Assembly: GCA_021821225.1 (NCBI GenBank)
Contig: JAKACR010000164.1
Location: 1-6,353, forward strand
DNA from: Bacillota bacterium
GTDB lineage: Bacteria; Bacillota; Bacilli; Alicyclobacillales; SLC66
Length of the DNA stretch: 6,353 bases
Reading direction: 5' to 3'
Both the position numbers and the translations under genes were made by a program. This document shows, in pieces, positions 1 to 5,127 of this stretch (position 1 is its first letter; every line of letters begins with the position of its first letter). The notes beneath the pieces are model-generated. The model had not been told where the DNA came from, searched no databases, and saw only the letters and a program-made list of their open reading frames with translations.

Positions 1-28
1 CGGCCGGTTGCGGCGCGGATTCGGTCAC
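1..28 (-). CDS. Possible start of another gene (first nine codons)
   Basis: A GTG at 28-26 on the minus strand is preceded, with an 8-base spacer, by AAGGTGAGG at 45-37, one of the best ribosome binding sites in the window. Translation would give MTESAPQPA before the window ends. It lies in the same frame as the upstream MFS fragment, so it could be an internal coincidence, a restart after a broken transporter, or the true beginning of the next gene. Too short to assign a function. Confidence 0.3.
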
Positions 29-427
29 AAACGCTTCCTCACCTTGCAGGTGTCTCAAGCTGCCTGATATGAAAAACAGCGATTGAACGAGAAAACTGGA
101 GAAAAACCTGCTTTCAAGAGGGAGGAGCGTCACCATCGGAATGCCGAACAGCCACCCCACGATGAGCACGAGCCGCCGGCCCAGGATGTCGGAGAAGTGG
201 CCCGCGACCAGATTCAGGATGGCCTTGGTCAGGCCGAACGCGATGATAAACGCAAAGATGAATGTCATGGAAGTCACGTGATAAACGTCTTTTCCAAGCA
301 AAGGAACGACTGTGCGTTCGAGCCCGACGGTCATGCCGACGAGTATCGTACTGAACACCAGCCACAAAAACTGCCGCAGATTGGACCGGATTCCCGCTTG
401 CCGTGTCGCTTCCGCCAAAACGTTCAC
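1..427 (-). CDS. MFS transporter, N-terminal part (runs off the window; possibly truncated)
   Basis: The minus-strand frame from GTG at 427 stays open to base 1 (142 codons). It begins MNVLAEATRQAGIRSNLRQF and holds three likely membrane segments at about residues 20-40, 54-76 and 86-102. Between segments 2 and 3 lies a clear MFS motif A, GHFSDILGRR (77-85), preceded by FGLTKAILNLVA. The start is supported by GAGGA seven bases upstream of the GTG. A sigma-A-like promoter and a 32-bp palindrome lie just upstream, so the gene is probably controlled on its own by a repressor. From about residue 102 onward (below about base 123) the sequence no longer reads like a usual MFS segment 4, although the frame has no stop. 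A new ribosome binding site and GTG appear at 45-26. The gene may therefore be decayed or fused, or simply divergent. Substrate unknown: drug or sugar efflux or uptake are all possible. MFS identity is confident; intactness is not. Confidence 0.72.
   Translation of the reverse strand, partial: MNVLAEATRQAGIRSNLRQFLWLVFSTILVGMTVGLERTVVPLLGKDVYHVTSMTFIFAFIIAFGLTKAILNLVAGHFSDILGRRLVLIVGWLFGIPMVTLLPLESRFFSSFLVQSLFFISGSLRHLQGEEAFVTESAPQPA
37..45 (-). promoter_or_regulatory. Ribosome binding site inside or after the MFS fragment
   Basis: AAGGTGAGG on the minus strand lies 8 bases before a GTG. Such a strong site within a transporter frame is unexpected and is the main reason to suspect a gene start here. 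Confidence 0.4.
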
Positions 428-453
428 TCCCCGATCCTCACACGCCACAGAAG

Positions 454-485
454 ATCCATAAATCCGTATATACGGATTTATGGAT
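454..485. promoter_or_regulatory. Perfect 32-bp palindrome, probable repressor operator
   Basis: Both 16-base halves match exactly as reverse complements around the centre at 469/470. The core is CCGTATATACGG with outer arms ATCCATAAAT and ATTTATGGAT. The next pair outward (453/486) does not match. On the minus strand it begins two bases after the -10 hexamer (488-493) and covers the expected transcription start of the MFS gene at 427. That is the position where a dimeric repressor of the TetR, PadR or GntR type would block initiation. It is followed by no T-run and is centred on an AT step without a loop, so it looks like a DNA site rather than a terminator. Identity of the regulator unknown; none is coded in the window. 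Confidence 0.7.
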
Positions 486-487
486 GT

Positions 488-516
488 ATAGTACCGTCAG
501 ACAGAATTGCTGTCAA
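488..516 (-). promoter_or_regulatory. Sigma-A-type promoter for the MFS gene at 427
   Basis: On the minus strand TTGACA (516-511, full consensus) is followed by a 17-base spacer and TACTAT (493-488, four of six consensus bases). The predicted start is near 481, inside the 32-bp palindrome. It lies between the end of the epimerase gene (550) and the MFS GTG (427), so the MFS gene should have its own transcript in addition to any read-through. Confidence 0.72.
500..514. repeat. Short inverted repeat overlapping the -35 box
   Basis: GACAG-AATTG-CTGTC, a perfect 5-bp dyad with a 5-base centre, overlaps four bases of the -35 hexamer of the 488-516 promoter and extends into the spacer. It could be a second protein site, but five-base arms occur easily by chance. 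Confidence 0.25.
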
Positions 517-549
517 TGGCGGCACTCACTTCTGGGCTGAAAATGAGCA

Positions 550-1371
550 TCAGGAGTTGAAGATCAGGGAAAGATGGCGAGCCGTGTCGTGGATCAACTG
601 TTCCGGATACGCCGCGTATGGCGACAGTTCCGCCGTCACATAATCCGCATAGCCGATTTCCGCCAGCGCTTCACGCACGGCGCGCCAATCCACATCGCCC
701 GCCAAAAGCGGCACAAACCCCGTGATGTTGCCCACCTGCCGCGCGAAATCCTTGACGTGCACCTTCATGATCCGCCTGCCCAGATAGCGGATCCACTGCT
801 GCGGGAACCCGAACTGCAGGACATTCCCGACATCGAAATAAACACCGACGGCATCCGACTGCAATTCATCGACATAGCGCGCCATGTCCAGCGGCGACAG
901 CAAAAACTTGTTCCACACATTCTCGACGGCGATCCGAACACCAAGGCGGCGCGCGTCTTTCTCCAGTTCCGCGATCTCCTGCTGGCTGCGGGAGTAGCAC
1001 TCTTCGTACGCCACTTCGTCTGTGACCGCTCCCGGCACGACCAGCACGGCGTCCATCTCCATCTCGGACGCCAGTTCCAACTGCTTGCGGACAATCGCCC
1101 TGCCCCTGTTCCGCAGATGCTCGTCGGGTGAGGACAGTGGCGCGTCCCAGAGCAGTCCCGTCGACAGGCTCTTCAATTCAAGTCCATAACCGTTCGCCAG
1201 TTCACGGACGCCCCTCGCCTCAACCGCCGTCGATTCCATGGTCAACCCGACCGCTCCGGGCATGTACAGGTTCAGTTCCACGCCGTCCAGACCCGCCTGC
1301 CGACTGACTGAAAACACTTGCTCAAGCGCGGTGCCTTCCGGAAAACACCATTGATTGACCGCCATTTTCAC
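550..1371 (-). CDS. Sugar phosphate isomerase/epimerase, xylose-isomerase-like TIM barrel
   Basis: The 273-residue product fits the AP-endonuclease-2/xylose-isomerase-like TIM-barrel superfamily, whose members epimerise or isomerise ketoses and their phosphates with a bound divalent metal. Visible in order, numbered from the chosen start: VNQWCFPEG (5-13), LDGVELNLY (28-36), VENVWNKF with E150, YFDVGN with D180, KVHVKDF with H205, and AELSPY with E248. E150, D180, H205 and E248 sit at the usual metal and acid-base positions of the D-tagatose 3-epimerase and UlaE-type enzymes. The DVGN form (Asn183 instead of His) is closer to the UlaE-like branch, but that is inference. Start: GTG at 1371 has AGGGG (1384-1380) eight bases upstream. 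GTG at 1380 would abut that site and ATG at 1365 is a little far. It lies 30 bases after the MFS gene at 1402, probably in one operon with it and the family 3 hydrolase. No signal peptide, so cytoplasmic. A role in processing the sugar freed by the hydrolase is likely; exact substrate unknown. Confidence 0.85.
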   Translation of the reverse strand: MKMAVNQWCFPEGTALEQVFSVSRQAGLDGVELNLYMPGAVGLTMESTAVEARGVRELANGYGLELKSLSTGLLWDAPLSSPDEHLRNRGRAIVRKQLELASEMEMDAVLVVPGAVTDEVAYEECYSRSQQEIAELEKDARRLGVRIAVENVWNKFLLSPLDMARYVDELQSDAVGVYFDVGNVLQFGFPQQWIRYLGRRIMKVHVKDFARQVGNITGFVPLLAGDVDWRAVREALAEIGYADYVTAELSPYAAYPEQLIHDTARHLSLIFNS

Positions 1372-1379
1372 GACTTTCA

Positions 1380-1384
1380 CCCCT
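1380..1384 (-). promoter_or_regulatory. Ribosome binding site deciding the epimerase start
   Basis: AGGGG on the minus strand lies eight bases before GTG 1371. It overlaps or touches the alternative GTG at 1380, which makes that upstream codon an unlikely start. Confidence 0.5.
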
Positions 1385-1401
1385 ATTTTGAAAATGCGCC
1401 T

Positions 1402-2610
1402 TCACTGATTCTGGACGTGCGGTGTACCCATGTAACGCCCCGGAATCGCCAGAGCGAACGCGATCGACAGGGCCGACGCCGCCGCGAGCAACCAGAACAT
1501 TCCTCCGATCGTCCTCACACTCAACCAGAACCCGACGACGAACACCAGCAGCGCGCCCACGCCGTTGCCAAGGCCCAGCGCGATGCCCGACCCAAGCGAT
1601 CGATTTTCGGAAAAGATATCCTGGCCGATCAGCACAGTGACCGAGGAACTGGAAAACAGCACGATCCCGAGCAGTGCGGCCATGATCCAGACAAAGACGC
1701 CGGAGACCGCCGCCAGCAGGGGAACCAGCCCGATCACGACCACGCTGGAGAGCAGCACGACTGGCCGGCGACCGAACCGATCGACCAGGTGCCCGCCAGC
1801 CAGATTGCCCACCACTCCGACGCTGATCAGCGTCGTGATGATCGAGGCCCCGCCGATCAGGGATCCGCCCCGCAAATGCCACAAAAGTGGAATGAAGGTG
1901 ACCAGGCCATACGTCACAAAAGCGCGCAGCCCCGCGTACCCGACAAGGCCGACAAACGGTCCCCTGTGACGTCTCCAGTCGATTTTGACCGCCCGCGCGC
2001 GGCGCGCCGGCAGATGCGGAGCGATCCTCACAATAAACGGAATCATGACGATAGCGGGCAGCGCCGTGAACCACAGGCTCGCAATCCCCGCATGCACGAC
2101 GATCCAGCCTGTCACCACCGGCCAGATACCGCGTCCGAGTTCCCCGCCGATGAGGAAAAACGCCAACCCGAGCGCCTGGCGCCGCTTCAACTGACTGCGC
2201 ACCGCCGCGAGCGCCTGTGGGTGAAAGAGCGCGTTGCCCACGCTGATCAACAGCAGATCGCCGATGAGCAGCGAGAGATTGTGCGCAAAACCGAGCAGTC
2301 CACCGCCGATCGCGCTGCCCGTCGCGCCGATGACGATCAGGCTGTTTCCGCCCAGCCAGTCCGCCAGCCGCCCCATCAGCGGTTGCAGCGCCTGCCCGAT
2401 CAGCAGGGCCGCCATGATGGCTCCCGCCAGCGATACGGGTTCATGCAGCATGACCAAAACGGCGGGCAGAATCCCCGGCAGATAATTGGCCGATCCGTCA
2501 TTCAAAAAATGCACAAAACTCATCACGGCAAGAGACAACCATCCGGCGTCCCCGGCCTGACCCCCGACTGCCACAGACGGCTCCGCCGCCACTTTGCCCG
2601 TTATGGTCAT
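1402..2610 (-). CDS. MFS transporter, Fsr (fosmidomycin-resistance)-like group
   Basis: The 402-residue product has the length and about twelve hydrophobic segments of a full MFS permease. The first segment carries FVHFLNDG (32-39), followed by LPGILP. Motif A occurs in both halves: GRLADWLGG (80-88) and GGHLVDRFGRR (272-282). LISVGNALFHPQA (121-133) matches the FHP-type signature I associate with Fsr-like permeases, which are usually annotated as drug or sugar efflux. A basic cytoplasmic loop, PARRARAVKIDWRRHRG, at about 201-217 separates the halves. It sits 119 bases after the family 3 hydrolase stop and 30 bases before the epimerase, so uptake or release of a glycoside or its products is plausible, but the family name alone does not show direction or substrate. 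Start: ATG 2610 has only a weak upstream GGAACGGG. The in-frame ATG at 2694 lacks a usable binding site and lies within a predicted hairpin. A 30-codon frame stops across the ATG (ATGA), suggesting translational coupling. Confidence 0.85.
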   Translation of the reverse strand: MTITGKVAAEPSVAVGGQAGDAGWLSLAVMSFVHFLNDGSANYLPGILPAVLVMLHEPVSLAGAIMAALLIGQALQPLMGRLADWLGGNSLIVIGATGSAIGGGLLGFAHNLSLLIGDLLLISVGNALFHPQALAAVRSQLKRRQALGLAFFLIGGELGRGIWPVVTGWIVVHAGIASLWFTALPAIVMIPFIVRIAPHLPARRARAVKIDWRRHRGPFVGLVGYAGLRAFVTYGLVTFIPLLWHLRGGSLIGGASIITTLISVGVVGNLAGGHLVDRFGRRPVVLLSSVVVIGLVPLLAAVSGVFVWIMAALLGIVLFSSSSVTVLIGQDIFSENRSLGSGIALGLGNGVGALLVFVVGFWLSVRTIGGMFWLLAAASALSIAFALAIPGRYMGTPHVQNQ

Positions 2611-2699
2611 GATGTCAATCGCGCCCGTTCCAGTTGGCGCTTCCTCCGTTTCACAAAACGATATCCGGCCGCGATGCGCCGTTTTTCGCCGCATCCCAT
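2607..2699 (-). CDS. Possible 30-residue leader ORF overlapping the MFS start
   Basis: ATG at 2699 opens a 30-codon frame (MGCGEKRRIAAGYRFVKRRK, then ten more residues) whose TGA overlaps the MFS ATG as ATGA. The peptide is very basic and has no recognisable domain. GGGGAGAGGG lies upstream, but its spacing of about 14 bases is long, so initiation is doubtful. If translated, it could deliver ribosomes to the weakly initiated MFS gene. It may equally be a chance frame in intercistronic DNA. Confidence 0.2.
   Translation of the reverse strand: MGCGEKRRIAAGYRFVKRRKRQLERARLTS
2673..2695 (-). other. Intercistronic hairpin between hydrolase and MFS genes
   Basis: On the minus-strand transcript GATGCG pairs with CGCATC. 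After one G-G mismatch a further CG/CG pair closes an AAAAA loop. No U-run follows, so it is not a normal intrinsic terminator. It could stabilise the upstream hydrolase message or mask the alternative MFS ATG at 2694, which lies in the 5' arm. Confidence 0.35.
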
Positions 2700-2729
2700 T
2701 CGTATATTCTGAACCCTCTCCCCGCTTTA

Positions 2730-4916
2730 TCAATAGGTCAGCGGCAGACGATCGCCGGTCACGATAAAGTCGGCGGACACTCCCTCGCGGCCCATGAGCG
2801 CCGCGCTGCGGCCATCCGGTTGCGACCCGCCGACATGGATGCGGAAAGATCCGGGTTCCAGGACACACTCCCCGGACAGTTCAATGAGCGCCATCTGGCG
2901 CGGCGTCACGATGAATGTCACCTCGCGCGCCTCGCCCGCCTCCAGTTCCACGCGCTGGACGCCCTGCAACTGCCAGCGCGGAATCTCGACGGATGCATCG
3001 AGATCCTGCAGATAAAGCTGTACGACCTCCCGGCCAAAGCGATCGCCCACATTCGCGACGGTCACACGGACGCGGACACTGTCGCCGGCGGGGACAGCCA
3101 TGCTGTCCAGTTCGAGATCCGCATAGACAAAGCGCGTATAGCTCAATCCGTAACCGAACGGGTACAGCGGCTCAGTCTGAAGATAGCGGTACGTGCGGTT
3201 GCGCATGCTGTAATCCGCAAATGGCGGCAGGTCCGTGAGCGACCGGACAAACGTGACAGGCAGACGCCCACCGGGATTGGCGTCGCCAAACAGGATGTCG
3301 GCCACCGCCTGACCGCCTTCGCCCCCCGGATACCACGCCTCCACGATCGCGTCCGCGTGTTCATCGGCGTAGCGCAGGTCGAGCGGTCCGCCGTTTTGCA
3401 GCACGAGCACAACGGGTTTTCCAAGTCCGCAGATCGTCTCCAGCAGTTCCTGCTGGACACCGGGCAGGGTGATCTGCACGCGATCCCCCGCCGCGTCGGA
3501 GTTGAACGCGTCGCCCTCCTCGCCCTCGATCCGGGCGGACAACCCCAGACACAGCACGACGACATCGCCGCGCTGTGCGACGGCGACCGCTTCCGTGAAG
3601 CCGGCCCGATCCTCATCGGTCACCTCGTTCGATCCATTGTGGCCGATCAATTCACACCCTTTGGCGTAGTGCACGTTCGCGGCGCGCGACACCGCGCGGA
3701 TGCCCTCTCGCACCGTGACCGCCCTTGGCGGAACGCCGTTATAGTTGGCGAGCAATACCTCGGGATCATCCGCGTTTGGCCCGATCACGGCGATCGAAGC
3801 GAGCCCCTTGGCAAGCGGCAGCAGACTGCCGGCATTTTTCAGGAGAACGCACGACTGGCGCGCCACTTCCGCCGCCAGATCGCGATGCTCTTCGGAAGCA
3901 TTTTGCTCAAAGAAGATCGCGGCGTAGGGAACGCGCGAAGGCGGATCGAACATCCCCAGTTGGAAGCGCGCGTGCAGCAGACGGGAGAGCGATTCGTCAA
4001 TGGTCCGTTCGCCGACCAGTCCCTGCGCGACCGCGTCGAGCAACCACCCGTACGTCTCGCCGCAATTCAGGTCGCATCCGCCGTTCAGCGCCAAGGCCGC
4101 CGATTCAGCCTTCGACTCCGTCACCTTGTGGTGGTCGTGAAAGTCGGCGATGGCGCCACAGTCCGATACGACATACCCTTTGAATCCCCACTCATCGCGC
4201 AGGATGTCCTGCAACAGGGTCCTGCTGCCGCAACAGGGGTCGCCGTTGAGACGATTATACGCGCCCATGACTGACGCCGCCTGGCCCTCCACCACACATT
4301 CTCTGAACGCAGGCAGATACGTCTCGCGCAGATCCTTGCGGGATACCTGCGCGTCAAACGAGTGGCGCGAGGATTCCGGTCCGCTGTGCGCGGCAAAATG
4401 CTTGGGCGTGGCGACCACCTTCAGATAGCGGGGATGATCCCCCTGCAGGCCGCGGACGAACGCCACACCAAGCCGCCCGGACAGGTAGGGATCCTCGCCG
4501 TACGTCTCCTGCCCGCGTCCCCAGCGCGGATCGCGAAAAATATTGATATTCGGGCTCCAGAACGTCAGGCCCTTGTATATGCCGGTCTCTCCCCGCCGCA
4601 GCGCTTCGTGATGCTTGGCCCGCGCCTCGTCGGAGATGACGTTCGCCACCTGGAACAGGAGGTCCGGGCTGAATGTCGCGGCCATGCCGATCGCCTGGGG
4701 AAAGACGGTGGCCAGACCGGCTCGCGCCACGCCGTGCAGGCACTCATTCCACCAATTGTAGGCGGGTATTTCGAGTCGCGGCACGGCGGGAGCGTCGTGC
4801 TGCAGTTGCGCCACCTTTTCTTCGAGCGTCATGCGGGACAGCAGATCCGCCACCCGCTCCTCACAGCGCGCATCCGGATCCAGATACAACGGCAATGCCG
4901 CGTGCGATTCCGCCAC
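2730..4916 (-). CDS. Glycoside hydrolase family 3, beta-xylosidase/beta-glucosidase type
   Basis: The 728-residue product has the full family 3 layout. The (beta/alpha)8 domain covers about residues 10-320 with NWWNECLHGVAR (54-65), WGRGQETYGEDPYL (132-145), KHFAAHSGPE (172-181) and VVSDCGAI (249-256), in which Asp252 is the expected nucleophile. The C-terminal alpha/beta sandwich (about 358-560) contains LLKNAGSLLPL, IAVIGPNAD and the acidic loop IEGEEGD (463-469), where the acid/base glutamate is likely. Then FGYGLSYT (587-594) leads into a fibronectin-III-like domain (about 611-698). The WWNE-LHGVA and KHFAAHSGPE motifs point to the xylosidase-like branch, but glucosides, xylosides and arabinosides cannot be separated by eye. 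The enzyme releases the non-reducing sugar by a retaining mechanism. No signal peptide is present, so it should work in the cytoplasm on imported glycosides. Start GTG 4916 is set by GGAGGGGG nine bases upstream; an in-frame extension to 5033 lacks a binding site and family sequence. First gene of the likely hydrolase-MFS-epimerase unit. Confidence 0.93.
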   Translation of the reverse strand: MAESHAALPLYLDPDARCEERVADLLSRMTLEEKVAQLQHDAPAVPRLEIPAYNWWNECLHGVARAGLATVFPQAIGMAATFSPDLLFQVANVISDEARAKHHEALRRGETGIYKGLTFWSPNINIFRDPRWGRGQETYGEDPYLSGRLGVAFVRGLQGDHPRYLKVVATPKHFAAHSGPESSRHSFDAQVSRKDLRETYLPAFRECVVEGQAASVMGAYNRLNGDPCCGSRTLLQDILRDEWGFKGYVVSDCGAIADFHDHHKVTESKAESAALALNGGCDLNCGETYGWLLDAVAQGLVGERTIDESLSRLLHARFQLGMFDPPSRVPYAAIFFEQNASEEHRDLAAEVARQSCVLLKNAGSLLPLAKGLASIAVIGPNADDPEVLLANYNGVPPRAVTVREGIRAVSRAANVHYAKGCELIGHNGSNEVTDEDRAGFTEAVAVAQRGDVVVLCLGLSARIEGEEGDAFNSDAAGDRVQITLPGVQQELLETICGLGKPVVLVLQNGGPLDLRYADEHADAIVEAWYPGGEGGQAVADILFGDANPGGRLPVTFVRSLTDLPPFADYSMRNRTYRYLQTEPLYPFGYGLSYTRFVYADLELDSMAVPAGDSVRVRVTVANVGDRFGREVVQLYLQDLDASVEIPRWQLQGVQRVELEAGEAREVTFIVTPRQMALIELSGECVLEPGSFRIHVGGSQPDGRSAALMGREGVSADFIVTGDRLPLTY

Positions 4917-4925
4917 CGCCCAAAG

Positions 4926-4933
4926 CCCCCTCC
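4926..4933 (-). promoter_or_regulatory. Ribosome binding site for the family 3 hydrolase
   Basis: GGAGGGGG on the minus strand lies nine bases before GTG 4916. It fixes the start, which would otherwise be placed up to 39 codons further upstream. Confidence 0.75.
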
Positions 4934-4945
4934 AAGAGAAGTTCA

Positions 4946-4967
4946 CTCTATCGTAACACGGATAGAG
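4946..4967. promoter_or_regulatory. Inverted repeat at the hydrolase promoter, operator candidate
   Basis: CTCTATC (4946-4952) and GATAGAG (4961-4967) are perfect 7-bp arms separated by 8 bases. The repeat covers the -10 candidate of the hydrolase promoter, so a bound repressor would block the operon. Its half-site differs from the outer arms of the 454-485 palindrome. Confidence 0.4.
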
Positions 4968-4977
4968 GTCGTTCAAA
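4950..4977 (-). promoter_or_regulatory. Candidate promoter of the hydrolase-MFS-epimerase operon
   Basis: TACGAT (4955-4950) is a four-of-six -10. Upstream, TTTGAA (4977-4972) lies at 16 bases, or TTGAAC (4976-4971) at 15 bases. Spacing is short and the match modest, as might suit a regulated or activator-dependent promoter. The position, 34 bases or more before GTG 4916, is right. Confidence 0.35.
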
Positions 4978-5051
4978 AAGTGGGCAGAACTCCCCGGACC
5001 ACCATCATGCCCTGTGCTCGCCGCGAGTTCCACGCAAGCGGGCCGCTCTCA

Positions 5052-5080
5052 GAATCCGGTCATGAGCTTTCGCCGGATTC
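5052..5080. promoter_or_regulatory. Inverted repeat upstream of the deacetylase-like gene
   Basis: GAATCCGG (5052-5059) and CCGGATTC (5073-5080) are perfect 8-bp arms 13 bases apart. The arm centres are 21 bases apart, two helical turns, so both would face the same side of the DNA. The repeat spans the -35 region and ends four bases before the -10 candidate at 5085, an operator-like position. A hairpin role is less likely because it lies before the predicted start of transcription. Confidence 0.45.
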
Positions 5081-5090
5081 CGTGTATGAT
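5062..5090 (+). promoter_or_regulatory. Candidate promoter for the deacetylase-like gene
   Basis: TATGAT (5085-5090) matches five of six -10 bases. ATGAGC (5062-5067) lies 17 bases upstream and matches the -35 in only three positions. The expected start near 5097 leaves a leader of about 30 bases and would exclude the upstream in-frame ATG codons. Confidence 0.42.
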
Positions 5091-5112
5091 GGGGACAAGA
5101 ACTCATGAACGC

Positions 5113-5120
5113 GGAGGTGG
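5113..5120 (+). promoter_or_regulatory. Ribosome binding site for the deacetylase-like gene
   Basis: GGAGGTGG, seven bases before ATG 5128, is near-consensus and decides this start over the longer in-frame opening from 5014. Confidence 0.8.
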
Positions 5121-5127
5121 ACGGTTC

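Noticed and set aside
454..485. Reading the 32-bp palindrome as an intrinsic terminator of the epimerase gene
   Set aside because: It has no loop and no T-run, is AT-rich at its arms, and lies after the -10 of a strong promoter, so an operator is the better reading.
83..643. 186-codon plus-strand frame across the MFS fragment, promoter and palindrome
   Set aside because: It runs through intergenic DNA and the palindrome, is highly charged and featureless, and lies opposite a recognisable MFS sequence.
1318..2712. 464-codon open frame on the plus strand opposite the MFS gene
   Set aside because: Its translation is low-complexity and rich in Arg, Gln, Asp, Pro and His with no domain, and it is antisense to a clear 12-segment permease. 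Long antisense frames are expected in GC-rich coding DNA.
2702..2735. Internal promoter before the MFS gene from TTGATA at the hydrolase stop
   Set aside because: No acceptable -10 at 16-18 bases; the nearest AT-rich hexamers match in only three positions or lie too far.
2611..2868. N-terminal extension of the MFS protein by up to 86 residues
   Set aside because: It overlaps the hydrolase C-terminus out of frame, is Arg-rich without membrane character, and has no binding site at its possible starts.
2634..4274. 546-codon open frame on the plus strand opposite the hydrolase gene
   Set aside because: Antisense to well-kept family 3 motifs including the nucleophile region. No binding site or domain of its own.
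4966..4980. Catabolite repression (cre) site near TTGAACGACC
   Set aside because: It fails the central AANCG spacing and the second half of the cre consensus.
4917..5033. 39-residue N-terminal extension of the hydrolase
   Set aside because: No ribosome binding site at 5033, no family similarity, and it would cover the operon promoter and inverted repeat. GGAGGGGG before 4916 explains the start.
5014..5127. 38-residue N-terminal extension of the deacetylase-like protein
   Set aside because: It would bury the -10 candidate and inverted repeat, and GGAGGTGG just before ATG 5128 followed by a signal-like segment fits the shorter form.
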